Source: Alphaproteobacteria bacterium
GTDB lineage: Bacteria; Pseudomonadota; Alphaproteobacteria; Puniceispirillales; Puniceispirillaceae
Assembly: GCA_009936885.1 (NCBI GenBank)
Contig: JAACDT010000147.1
Span: 1 to 7,010 of the forward strand
Reading direction: 5' to 3'
DNA length: 7,010 bases
The position numbers and the translations under genes were made by a program. The notes under the pieces are model-generated. The model was not told the origin of the DNA. It saw nothing but the letters and a program-made list of their open reading frames with translations, and searched no databases. This document shows positions 1 to 6,481 of this stretch, piece by piece; position 1 is the stretch's first letter; the number at the start of each line of letters is the position of its first letter.

Positions 1-734
1 GGAGCCTCAGCAATACGTTTGTCGAGCAGTTTTATGACATGCCAGCCAAATTGTGATTGAACAGGAGCAGAAGTAAAGGAGCCAACATCAAGCGCAAAAG
101 CTGCCTGCTCGAACACAGGCACCATTGCTCCGCGTCCAAAATACCCAAGATCTCCCCCATTTGGACCAGAAGGACCTGTTGAGATTTCACGAGCAAGCTC
201 AGCAAAATCAGCACCCTCTTCTAGTTTCTGAATTGCGCTAACGGCTGTTTGCTCATCTGCTACTAGGATATGAGATGCTTTTACCTCTTTTCGTGATGCA
301 GTATCTGAAACATATGCATCATACGCTTTGTCGATGGCTTCTTTGGTAAGAGACTTTGCAATTTCAGCACGAAGCCAATAGTCAGCAAGCACTTTTTGAG
401 CCGCCACTCGCATATCCTCTATTACCTCAGGATCATCAGATAACGCACTTTTTTCAGCTGCCTTTGCTGCTAATCTTCCATTGATAACTCTGTCTACCAT
501 TTGATCATAATAATTTGTTAATGGTTCATTTTGATATTCTGGTGGAAGCTGTTCGATAAGATCCAAAATTTCATCTAGCTGAATTTCAGCGCCATCTACC
601 GTTGCAACAACAATTTGCTGATATTTTTGTGCCAAAGCGGGTTTTGTTAAATTCACGCCATATACCCCTATGAAAAGCAGTGATACAATCATAAAGATAG
701 ACCTGTGATTCAGATTGATTTGCATTTGTGCCAT
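1..734 (-). CDS. Parvulin-type peptidyl-prolyl cis-trans isomerase, exported; C-terminus cut by window edge
   Basis: Foldase that isomerises X-Pro bonds, probably in the periplasm on newly exported proteins. The frame is open for 244 codons from the ATG at 734 and runs off the left edge without a stop. Residues 1-35 look like a signal peptide: a basic/polar start, a hydrophobic core at about 13-27 (IFMIVSLLFIGVYGV) and a cleavage-like ALA-Q at 33-36. Residues about 40-145 resemble the helical N-domain of PrsA/SurA-like proteins. The parvulin domain starts at about 151 with VKASHILV, continues with the GGDLGYFGRG loop at 193-202, and ends with FGWHVIKLLDKR at 229-240. The ATG at 734 is chosen because GAGGT lies six bases upstream; a second in-frame ATG at 725 lacks this. 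It diverges from secA, which suits a shared role in export. The family is clear; whether it is called PrsA-, PpiC- or SurA-like cannot be settled without the missing end. Confidence 0.9.
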   Translation of the reverse strand, partial: MAQMQINLNHRSIFMIVSLLFIGVYGVNLTKPALAQKYQQIVVATVDGAEIQLDEILDLIEQLPPEYQNEPLTNYYDQMVDRVINGRLAAKAAEKSALSDDPEVIEDMRVAAQKVLADYWLRAEIAKSLTKEAIDKAYDAYVSDTASRKEVKASHILVADEQTAVSAIQKLEEGADFAELAREISTGPSGPNGGDLGYFGRGAMVPVFEQAAFALDVGSFTSAPVQSQFGWHVIKLLDKRIAEA

Positions 735-740
735 AGTGAT

Positions 741-745
741 ACCTC
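741..745 (-). promoter_or_regulatory. Ribosome binding site of the PPIase gene
   Basis: Read on the minus strand this is GAGGT, followed by a six-base spacer and the ATG at 734-732. The spacing is close to ideal. It favours this start over the in-frame ATG three codons further in (725-723), which would lie 15 bases from the same motif. Confidence 0.7.
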
Positions 746-762
746 GCTATTGGTGCGTTAAT

Positions 763-810
763 GTAAGATGCTTAAGAAGTAACAAATCGCTAGCATAATA
801 AACATCTTAC
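763..810. repeat. Long-loop inverted repeat, 8-base arms
   Basis: GTAAGATG at 763-770 is the exact reverse complement of CATCTTAC at 803-810, with 32 bases between. The repeat lies just upstream of the PPIase start codon, so in the PPIase mRNA leader it could form a hairpin about 30 bases before the ribosome binding site. It could equally be two operator half sites, or chance: an 8-base match at this range in roughly 300 bases is not very improbable. Confidence 0.4.
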
Positions 811-830
811 CAGCAAGAAATTTCTATAAA

Positions 831-847
831 ATATGCTATCAGCATAT
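831..847. repeat. Perfect interrupted palindrome, 7-base arms and 3-base loop
   Basis: ATATGCT at 831-837 pairs perfectly with AGCATAT at 841-847 around ATC. An alternative overlapping pairing uses CAGC at 840-843 and GCTG at 849-852. The compact symmetric form suits a dimeric regulator site or a short hairpin. There is no T-run after it on the plus strand. On the minus strand an AT-rich stretch follows (the plus-strand TATAAA at 825-830 precedes it), but without the uninterrupted T-run of a standard terminator. Confidence 0.45.
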
Positions 848-886
848 AGCTGAAACACATCGCCCACAAATCGGCCATTATATTGG

Positions 887-915
887 TTGAACAAGATTTT
901 GATACATCTTGAAAT
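887..915 (+). promoter_or_regulatory. Candidate sigma-70-type promoter for secA
   Basis: TTGAAC at 887-892 matches TTGACA at four of six positions. After a 17-base spacer, TGAAAT at 910-915 matches TATAAT at four of six. Transcription would begin near 922 and leave a leader of about 109 bases before secA. It is the best-spaced pair I found upstream of secA, but AT-rich DNA offers many weak matches. Confidence 0.25.
892..911. repeat. Inverted repeat CAAGAT-N8-ATCTTG
   Basis: CAAGAT at 892-897 is the exact reverse complement of ATCTTG at 906-911, with eight bases between. The centre-to-centre distance of the half sites is 14 bases, somewhat over one helical turn. The arms share the core AAGAT/ATCTT with the repeat at 763-810. 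It lies inside the spacer of the best secA promoter candidate, so it is a possible operator; this is inference. Confidence 0.4.
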
Positions 916-1030
916 TCCTTGCCTGCACCCCCATTTCTGGTTAATTAAGACCAAATACTAATATCCCAAAAAACGATAATCTGCCAGCAATAATGGGCTA
1001 TCACGCAGGGTAGGAACGGAAAATCCAATA

Positions 1031-3652
1031 ATGTTTACTTCAATCGTAAAATCCATATTTGGCGATTCAAACGAGAGAGTGATTAAAAAGTTTCAGCCTC
1101 TTGTTGAACAGATAAATTCACTTGAACCAGAAATAGAAGCGCTTGATAGAGACGGGATAGTCGCATTATCAAACGTATTGCAAGAACGTGCCAAGTCTGG
1201 CGAGGATTTAGAGGCGCTTTTGCCTGAAGCATTTGCATTGGTGCGTGAGGCAGCAAAGAGAACGCTTGGTCAGCGACATTTTGATGTTCAGTTGATGGGG
1301 GGCATTACCTTGCATCAAGGACGTATCGCCGAGATGAGAACAGGCGAGGGTAAAACGCTTGGTGCCACATTAGCGGCGTATCTGAACGCGCTATCTGGAA
1401 AAGGGGTTCATGTCGTTACCGTTAATGATTATCTAGCATCTCGGGATTCTCGCTGGATGGGAGAGATTTATACCTATCTTGGGTTAACGGTTGGATGTAT
1501 CGTAAGCCAGATGAGTGATGAAGACCGCAAAGCTGCTTACCAATGCGACATTACCTATGGAACAAATAACGAATATGGATTTGATTATTTAAGAGATAAT
1601 CTTAAATTTGCATTGGCAGAAATGGTTCAGCGTGATCATCATTTTGCTATCGTAGATGAAGTTGATTCAATTTTGATTGACGAGGCTAGAACACCGCTCA
1701 TAATTTCAGGCCCGTCAGAAACCTCCATTGAGCTATATCAAAAGGTTAACGAGTTGATTTCGGACTTTAAGACAGATGATTATGAGAGTGATGAGAAAGC
1801 GCGTTCAGCAATGCTGACAGAAACCGGCGTTGAACATGCAGAAACCTTGTTGATGCAGGCAGGTCTGATGCAATCAGGCACCTTATATGATTCAGCGAAT
1901 GTCAATTTATTACACCATATCTCGCAGGCTCTAAGAGCTCATAAAATGTTTACAAAAGACAAGCATTACATGGTTAAAAATGATGAGCTTTTGATTATCG
2001 ATGAATTCACTGGCAGAGCAATGCAAGGAAGGCGCTTTTCAGATGGATTGCACCAAGCGCTTGAGGCAAAGGAAAAACTCCCTATTAAGCCTGAAAATCA
2101 GACGCTGGCTTCTGTTACCTATCAAAATTATTTTAGGTTATATGATAAATTATCAGGCATGACAGGAACAGCCTTAACAGAAGCAGGCGAATTTTCTGAA
2201 ATATATGCGCTTGAAGTTGTTTCTATACCAACCAATAAACCTGTTTTGAGAAAAGATGACGATGATGCTATTTATCGAACTGGTAGAGAACGCGATACGG
2301 CTATAATTGAGCTTATTCGGGAATGCCGTGAAAAAGGTCAACCTATCTTGGTAGGAACAGTCAGCATCGAGAAATCAGAGGCTTTATCAGAAGCACTTAA
2401 AAGCGAAAAAATTCCTCATAATGTGCTAAATGCAAGATTTCATCAAGAAGAGGCAAAAATTATTGCGGATGCTGGTATTCCAGGCGCTGTGACCATAGCT
2501 ACAAATATGGCGGGTCGTGGAACAGATATTCAGCTTGGCGGTAATTTTGAAATGAAGTTGAGAGAAAATGACATTACACTTGATTCCAAGTCAGCAGAAA
2601 AGATTGCATCTGAAATAGAAGAGGGAAAGCAAAGGGCACTAGATGCAGGCGGTTTGTTTGTGCTGGGAACAGAGCGACATGAATCAAGACGCATTGATAA
2701 TCAGCTTAGAGGCAGAACAGGCAGACAAGGCGATCCAGGATCATCTAAGTTTTTTCTATCTCTTGAAGATGATTTGATGCGAATTTTCGGTTCTGAAAAG
2801 CTAGATGGAATGTTGCAAAAACTTGGCCTAGAAGAAGGCGAATCTATTGCCCATAACTGGATTAATAAAGCAGTTGAGAAAGCACAGTCTAAGGTAGAAT
2901 CTCATAATTTCGAAATTAGAAAACAGTTGCTGAAATATGACGATGTTATGAATGATCAACGTCAGGTCGTGTTCAGCCAGCGCAAAGACATCATGCAAAC
3001 AGGAAATGTGCATGATACGATATTAGGGATGCGTGAAGAGACAATTGATTGGATAGTCAGCGAGTCCATCCCAGCAGGTAGTTTTCCTGATATGTGGGAT
3101 GCCGACTTATTAACATCACTCTCAATGTCTCACCTTGGCATTGAAGTTCCAGGCGCTGATTGGGTAACAGAAGATGGTGTAACGGATGGCGAAATAACAG
3201 ACAGGCTGAGATCGGCTTGCGATCGCCATATGGCTAGCAAAGCAATAATCTTTGGCCCAGATGCAATGCGTAATATTGAAAAATCTGTTATATTACAGAT
3301 TCTTGACCAGCAGTGGAAAGAGCATTTGCTTAGTTTAGATCACTTGCGTCAGGGTATAAATCTGAGAGCCTATGCGCAAAAAGACCCCCTTAACGAATAT
3401 AAGAGGGAAGCCTTCCAGATGTTTGAAGGAATGCTTGATAAAATGCGGCAGACAGTAACAATGGCTCTTGCGCATATTAATTTAAGGCCCCAGCAAAATG
3501 CGGGCAGTACAGACGAGGCTCCAGCAAAAAAAGATGCTAAGCAAGCAAGTTCATTAGGTGAAACGCAGGTTAAAAGCGACAAAGTTCCAAGAAACGCTCC
3601 GTGTCCTTGCGGGTCTGGCAAGAAATTCAAGCATTGTCACGGTCAAATTTAA
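1031..3652 (+). CDS. secA: Protein translocase ATPase subunit SecA
   Basis: Motor ATPase that binds preproteins and pushes them through the SecYEG channel of the inner membrane, using ATP. The 873-residue product is full length for the family. Walker A is TGEGKT at 104-109 and the Walker B/DEAD-like motif is IVDEVD at 207-212. The preprotein cross-linking region lies between, at about 225-375. The second nucleotide-binding fold carries [10 protein letters not shown] at 491-500 and [12 protein letters not shown] at 561-572. The scaffold and wing domains follow, with the conserved stretch [19 protein letters not shown] around 757-775. After a low-complexity linker at about 820-850, the C-terminal zinc site has C858, C860, C869 and H870; this tail binds SecB and phospholipid in known SecAs. 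The start at [11 protein letters not shown] aligns well with the N-terminus of known proteins. The gene stands alone in its orientation at the 5' side, and no secM-like gene precedes it. Confidence 0.98.
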   Translation: MFTSIVKSIFGDSNERVIKKFQPLVEQINSLEPEIEALDRDGIVALSNVLQERAKSGEDLEALLPEAFALVREAAKRTLGQRHFDVQLMGGITLHQGRIAEMRTGEGKTLGATLAAYLNALSGKGVHVVTVNDYLASRDSRWMGEIYTYLGLTVGCIVSQMSDEDRKAAYQCDITYGTNNEYGFDYLRDNLKFALAEMVQRDHHFAIVDEVDSILIDEARTPLIISGPSETSIELYQKVNELISDFKTDDYESDEKARSAMLTETGVEHAETLLMQAGLMQSGTLYDSANVNLLHHISQALRAHKMFTKDKHYMVKNDELLIIDEFTGRAMQGRRFSDGLHQALEAKEKLPIKPENQTLASVTYQNYFRLYDKLSGMTGTALTEAGEFSEIYALEVVSIPTNKPVLRKDDDDAIYRTGRERDTAIIELIRECREKGQPILVGTVSIEKSEALSEALKSEKIPHNVLNARFHQEEAKIIADAGIPGAVTIATNMAGRGTDIQLGGNFEMKLRENDITLDSKSAEKIASEIEEGKQRALDAGGLFVLGTERHESRRIDNQLRGRTGRQGDPGSSKFFLSLEDDLMRIFGSEKLDGMLQKLGLEEGESIAHNWINKAVEKAQSKVESHNFEIRKQLLKYDDVMNDQRQVVFSQRKDIMQTGNVHDTILGMREETIDWIVSESIPAGSFPDMWDADLLTSLSMSHLGIEVPGADWVTEDGVTDGEITDRLRSACDRHMASKAIIFGPDAMRNIEKSVILQILDQQWKEHLLSLDHLRQGINLRAYAQKDPLNEYKREAFQMFEGMLDKMRQTVTMALAHINLRPQQNAGSTDEAPAKKDAKQASSLGETQVKSDKVPRNAPCPCGSGKKFKHCHGQI

Positions 3653-3713
3653 AGGCCAAATTTATTTTGAGTATTATTAAAATGAGAGCGTTTAGATAAA
3701 TAGCGAAATTCAA

Positions 3714-3731
3714 ATGATTAAATCCAGATGA
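3714..3731 (+). other. Five-codon ORF overlapping the DUF1178 start
   Basis: ATG at 3714 opens a reading frame MIKSR that ends at TGA 3729-3731. That stop overlaps the DUF1178 start codon in an ATGA arrangement (ATG at 3728-3730). Neither start has a recognisable Shine-Dalgarno motif. The arrangement could couple translation of the downstream gene, but the two starts sit in a short direct repeat (ATGATTAA at 3714-3721, ATGATTAAG at 3728-3736), so it may simply reflect a local duplication or chance. Confidence 0.25.
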
Positions 3732-4258
3732 TTAAGTATAGTTTAATTTGTGAATTTCATCACTCGTTCGAAGGCTGGTTTAGTAACTCAGCAAGCTTTG
3801 AGCAACAATGTGAGCGTGACTTGATTGCTTGTCCTGAATGCGGCAACAGCAAGGTTAAGCGAGCTCTCATGACGCCAAACCTAGGCGCAGGTAAGCACAG
3901 AAACCAACCAGCTGTTCCTAATGGTGTGTTGAAATCGGAAGTCTCGCCAGTGGAGGCTGGCTCGTCCATGGAGCAGAATTCAAACCTATCCGTGCCCGTA
4001 GATAACCAGATGAAGGGGCAATCAAAACAGCAAATAACACCCGAGCAAATTAAAATAATGTTGCGACATGTTCGCCGTTATGTAGAAACTTACGGACGCA
4101 ATGTAGGGGATAAATTTGCAGAGGAGGCGCTTAAAATTCATTATGGCGAGAAAGAACAGGATATAATTTACGGCACCTGCACCCCTGAAGAAGGAGAGCA
4201 GTTAGCAGATGAAGGTGTTGAGTTTGCTGAAATACCTTTATTACCGAAGGATAATTAA
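3728..4258 (+). CDS. DUF1178 family zinc-ribbon protein
   Basis: A 176-residue protein of the uncharacterised DUF1178 family, common in Alpha- and Betaproteobacteria; function unknown. The N-terminus has the family pattern MIKYSLIC..HHSFEGWF, followed by a CPEC knuckle. C8, H12, C35 and C38 are likely zinc ligands. Residues about 50-100 form a variable, polar linker. The conserved C-terminal block begins near 104 (ITPEQIKIMLRHVRRYVE) and includes VGDKFAEEALKIHYGE at 126-141 and IYGT at 147-150, then an acidic, proline-containing tail. There is no signal peptide or membrane segment, so it should be cytoplasmic. The start matches the usual N-terminus of the family although no good ribosome binding site precedes it. 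It follows secA by 75 bases on the same strand with no clear terminator between, so it may be partly transcribed with secA; it converges on ubiG, with 23 bases between the two stops. Confidence 0.88.
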   Translation: MIKYSLICEFHHSFEGWFSNSASFEQQCERDLIACPECGNSKVKRALMTPNLGAGKHRNQPAVPNGVLKSEVSPVEAGSSMEQNSNLSVPVDNQMKGQSKQQITPEQIKIMLRHVRRYVETYGRNVGDKFAEEALKIHYGEKEQDIIYGTCTPEEGEQLADEGVEFAEIPLLPKDN

Positions 4259-4281
4259 TTTTCAATTCAGAATCTTGTTAC

Positions 4282-5016
4282 TCAAATCAAAGATCCAGAA
4301 GCACCATAATTAACCGCGGTAATAGATGAAAATTTAAATCTGCCATCTGGCAGTGGTTTAAATCCTGTAACCTCATCTATAATAATACCAGCCTTTTGGG
4401 CTTCATTTTGCAGCTCAGATGGCTTTACAAATTTATCAAAATCATGAGCGCCCTTTGGAACAATTTTTAGCACATATTCGGCTGCAAATTTAGCAAATGT
4501 GAGCGAAGCTAACGTTCTGTTTATAGTGGTGAAAATCACGACGCCTTCTGGTGCTATAAGGCGCCGAATGGAATGTAAAAATAATGCACGATCTGATACA
4601 TGTTCTATAACCTCTGATGCATAAACTACATCAAACTGATTATCAGTAAGGGCAAGTTCTTCTGCTGTAGTAGCAGTGTAGGTGATATCAAGCATCGATT
4701 TTTTAGCATGCAGTCTAGCAGTTTCAATTGCAGAGGATGAGCCATCAATAGCAGATACTATTCCGCCTAGCCGTGCCATTGGTTCAGCAAGTAACCCGCC
4801 GCCACACCCAATATCTAATATTCGAATATTGGCAAGTGGTTTTGAGCTCTCCCAGTTTCCTTTTTGATGACGCTTAATCGCTGATTTTATATATTCAATT
4901 CGGATAGGGGTAAATTGGTGAAGAGATTTTAGAGGCCCTTTAGGGTCCCACCAATCTTGTGAGAGTTCTTCAAATCTCTTTATATCCTCTAAATCGATGG
5001 TAGAGTTAGACGTCAT
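4282..5016 (-). CDS. ubiG: Ubiquinone biosynthesis O-methyltransferase UbiG
   Basis: SAM-dependent methyltransferase that performs both O-methylations of the ubiquinone head group, acting at the cytoplasmic face of the inner membrane. The 244-residue product has DWWDPKGPLKSLHQFTPIR at 21-39, typical of the family N-terminus. The SAM-binding glycine loop is LDIGCGGGLLAEPMARLG at 67-84, with acidic residue D91 after the second strand (SAIDGS). EVIEHV lies at 135-140, and the family signature PKGAHDFDKFVKPSEL at 187-202. I start at the ATG at 5016. A TTG at 5028 would add four residues, but it forms part of TTGGGAA, which looks more like a weak ribosome binding site for the ATG. The extreme C-terminus (VNYGASGSLI) departs from the VNYMV-type ending that I recall in relatives, which is minor. 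It diverges from lysC, an arrangement frequent in Alphaproteobacteria. Confidence 0.95.
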   Translation of the reverse strand: MTSNSTIDLEDIKRFEELSQDWWDPKGPLKSLHQFTPIRIEYIKSAIKRHQKGNWESSKPLANIRILDIGCGGGLLAEPMARLGGIVSAIDGSSSAIETARLHAKKSMLDITYTATTAEELALTDNQFDVVYASEVIEHVSDRALFLHSIRRLIAPEGVVIFTTINRTLASLTFAKFAAEYVLKIVPKGAHDFDKFVKPSELQNEAQKAGIIIDEVTGFKPLPDGRFKFSSITAVNYGASGSLI

Positions 5017-5115
5017 GTTGTTTCCCAAGATTCAATTTCTGACTTGTGTGTTGGAAGGGAGTTCATTAATAACCGATTACAGTATCTGAAGCGAAGTTTA
5101 AAGTTATAGAAAAAA
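5017..5115. other. Divergent intergenic region ubiG/lysC
   Basis: 99 bases that must hold promoters for both genes. No strong consensus is visible. For lysC the best-spaced pair is TTGTGT at 5044-5049 and TAATAA at 5067-5072 (17-base spacer), with only three of six matches in each box. The lysC start at 5116 is preceded by an A-rich stretch (GAAAAAA at 5109-5115) and has no clear Shine-Dalgarno motif. No inverted repeat or leader peptide rich in lysine or threonine codons is evident, and I see no lysine riboswitch; the space is too short for one. Confidence 0.5.
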
Positions 5116-6339
5116 ATGGCACGTATAGTACAAAAATTTGGCGGTACATCTGTTGGTGATCTTGATCGTATCAGAAATGTTGCGCAAAAGGTCAAGTCAT
5201 GTGTGGAGGCAGGAGATGAAGTGGCTGTCGTGGTGTCTGCTATGGCTGGCACTACAAATCAACTCGTTGAATGGGCAAAACAGGTAGGTCCAATGCATGA
5301 TGCAAGAGAATATGATGCAATCGTTTCAACCGGAGAGCAAGTGACAGTTGGGCTGTTATCCATCGCTTTGCAAAATATCGGAGTTGATGCGCGTTCTTGG
5401 CTTGGCTGGCAAATTCCGCTCCGCACCGATGAAGTGCATGGTGCTGCTCGAATAGAAGAAATCCAAGCAGATGAAATTATCAAAAGACTAGAGCAAGGAC
5501 AAGTGGCCGTAGTGGCGGGCTTTCAAGGTATTGCGCCGGACGGTCGGATATCAACTTTGGGGCGGGGCGGCTCGGATACATCTGCGGTTGCTCTTGCGGC
5601 GGCAATTCAAGCAGATAGATGTGATATTTATACAGATGTGGACGGCGTTTACACAACTGACCCGCGGATAATGCCAAAGGCAAGAAAGTTAGATAGTATT
5701 ACGTTCGAGGAAATGCTTGAGATGGCATCGGCTGGTGCGAAGGTTTTGCAAACGCGCTCGGTTGCAATGGCAATGAGGCACCATGTTAATTTGCAAGTTC
5801 GCTCTAGTTTTACAGACTCCCCTGGAACATTAGTTCAAAATGAGGAAAAGCAAATGGAAAAGCAGAAAGTTAGTGGTATTGCCTATTCAGCAGAAGAGGC
5901 TAAAATAACTGTCGTTGGTTTGCCTGATAAACCCGGTATTGCGGCTAAAATATTTGGTGTGCTTGCAGATTTGCATATCAATGTTGATATGATTGTTCAG
6001 AGTGCCTCAGCCGATTTGAAAAAAACCGATATCACATTCTCTCTTGCGAGAATTGATATTGAAAAAGCGGTGAGCGACCTTACAAATCTAAAAGATGAAT
6101 TGGCATTTGAAAGATTGGTTCATGATAATAATATCGCCAAAATTTCAGTCATAGGGACTGCCATGAGAACTCAGTCCGGCATTGCAAAACGGATGTTTGA
6201 GGTGCTTTCTGAGAAGCAGATCAATATGCAGGTCATATCAACTTCGGAAATAAAAATATCTGTTTTGATTCAAGCAGATTACACCGAATTAGCAGTTAGA
6301 AGCCTTCATGACGCTTTTGAATTAGACAAAATTGGGTGA
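5116..6339 (+). CDS. lysC: Aspartate kinase (aspartokinase), alpha chain
   Basis: Phosphorylates L-aspartate with ATP to 4-phospho-L-aspartate, the first step towards lysine, threonine, methionine and diaminopimelate for peptidoglycan. The 407-residue length is that of monofunctional, alpha/beta-type aspartokinases. The amino acid kinase domain holds KFGGTSVGD at 7-15, the STGEQ motif at 71-75, TLGRGGSDTSA at 147-157 and TDVDGVYTTDPR at 173-184. Two ACT domains follow, at about 264-325 and 342-403, which in relatives bind lysine and threonine for feedback inhibition. The ACT1 effector region reads DMIVQSASADLKKTDITFSL (291-310). An internal start at M247 lies in the linker before ACT1 and is listed separately. 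The gene is followed by a terminator, so it appears to be a single-gene unit. The start is fixed by the KFGGTSVGD distance despite the poor ribosome binding site. Confidence 0.97.
   Translation: MARIVQKFGGTSVGDLDRIRNVAQKVKSCVEAGDEVAVVVSAMAGTTNQLVEWAKQVGPMHDAREYDAIVSTGEQVTVGLLSIALQNIGVDARSWLGWQIPLRTDEVHGAARIEEIQADEIIKRLEQGQVAVVAGFQGIAPDGRISTLGRGGSDTSAVALAAAIQADRCDIYTDVDGVYTTDPRIMPKARKLDSITFEEMLEMASAGAKVLQTRSVAMAMRHHVNLQVRSSFTDSPGTLVQNEEKQMEKQKVSGIAYSAEEAKITVVGLPDKPGIAAKIFGVLADLHINVDMIVQSASADLKKTDITFSLARIDIEKAVSDLTNLKDELAFERLVHDNNIAKISVIGTAMRTQSGIAKRMFEVLSEKQINMQVISTSEIKISVLIQADYTELAVRSLHDAFELDKIG
5842..5856 (+). promoter_or_regulatory. Internal ribosome binding site and ATG for the aspartokinase beta chain
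   Basis: GAGGA at 5842-5846 is followed by a seven-base spacer and an in-frame ATG at 5854-5856 (M247 of the alpha chain). Translation from here would give a 161-residue protein ending at 6339, containing both ACT domains and no kinase domain. This is the known arrangement of lysC in Bacillus subtilis and Corynebacterium glutamicum, where alpha and beta chains form a heterotetramer. The internal site is far better than the one at the alpha start, which has no visible Shine-Dalgarno motif. The position, at the junction of kinase and ACT domains and directly before a conserved VSGIAYSAEEAKITV block, fits that model. Confidence 0.7.
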
Positions 6340-6357
6340 AATTTCAAAAAAATACCG

Positions 6358-6393
6358 AAAATAGCCGTAATTTAGCTATTTTTTTATTTTTTT
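6358..6393 (+). terminator. Rho-independent terminator after lysC
   Basis: AAAATAGC at 6358-6365 pairs with GCTATTTT at 6375-6382 across a nine-base loop. The T-run continues to 6393, broken once by an A at 6386. The stem begins 18 bases after the lysC stop codon. It is AT-rich, with only two G-C pairs at the loop end, so it may be of moderate strength, but position and T-run make it convincing. Confidence 0.75.
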
Positions 6394-6404
6394 GTCGTTA
6401 TTGG

Positions 6405-6433
6405 TTAAATTCATGTTAAAAAGTCGTTATAAC
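6405..6433 (+). promoter_or_regulatory. Candidate promoter for the RodZ-like gene
   Basis: TATAAC at 6428-6433 matches the -10 consensus at five of six positions, and TTAAAT at 6405-6410 is a weak -35 with a 17-base spacer. Transcription would start near 6440, about 40 bases before the ATG. A competing -10 is TATAAG at 6461-6466, also five of six, but it would leave a very short leader and has no -35 of note. The stretch 6394-6481 is very AT-rich. Confidence 0.3.
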
Positions 6434-6481
6434 TTAAATATATATTTCTAGTTAATACATTATAAGAGACTAATAGGTCAT

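Larger units (their letters stand above)
735..1030. other. Divergent intergenic region between PPIase and secA
   Basis: 296 bases without a credible gene, separating two divergently transcribed export-related genes, so it must hold promoters for both. It contains three perfect inverted repeats (763-770/803-810, 831-837/841-847, 892-897/906-911), listed separately. The heptamer ACATCTT occurs twice, at 802-808 and 904-910. The secA ribosome binding site is modest: CGGA at 1017-1020 is ten bases from the ATG and AGGA at 1012-1015 is fifteen bases from it. No ORF with a start and a convincing ribosome binding site was found, so there is no visible SecM-like leader peptide of the type that controls secA in Escherichia coli. 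Confidence 0.7.

Noticed and set aside
32..214. Minus-strand 60-codon frame with a leucine-rich product
   Set aside because: It lies inside the PPIase gene in another frame; the PPIase frame is open throughout and carries clear family motifs.
981..1008. CTGC/GCAG hairpin before the secA ribosome binding site
   Set aside because: Only four pairs across a 20-base loop; expected by chance.
735..1030. SecM-like arrest peptide or small RNA gene upstream of secA
   Set aside because: No ORF with a start, signal-like segment and arrest-type ending is present, and no stable structure with a terminator marks an RNA gene.
3370..3630. Minus-strand 86-codon frame opposite the secA 3' end
   Set aside because: It is antisense to the conserved C-terminal part of secA including the zinc tail, has no ribosome binding site of note, and resembles no family I know. 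The 2828-3013 minus-strand frame is rejected for the same reasons.
3645..3662. Possible terminator after secA (AAATTT arms around AAAGGCC)
   Set aside because: The stem would be six A-T pairs only and no proper T-run follows. AAATTT is itself palindromic, so pairing is trivial in AT-rich DNA.
4259..4281. Bidirectional terminator between the DUF1178 gene and ubiG
   Set aside because: The 23-base gap has no convincing hairpin and no T-run on either strand.
5013..5252. Minus-strand 79-codon frame across the lysC start
   Set aside because: Most of it is antisense to the conserved KFGGTSVGD end of lysC; it overlaps the ubiG start in another frame and has no recognisable content.
5259..5683. Two further minus-strand frames (5259-5483, 5480-5683) opposite lysC
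   Set aside because: Antisense to the conserved kinase core; composition looks like reverse-frame translation and not a real protein.
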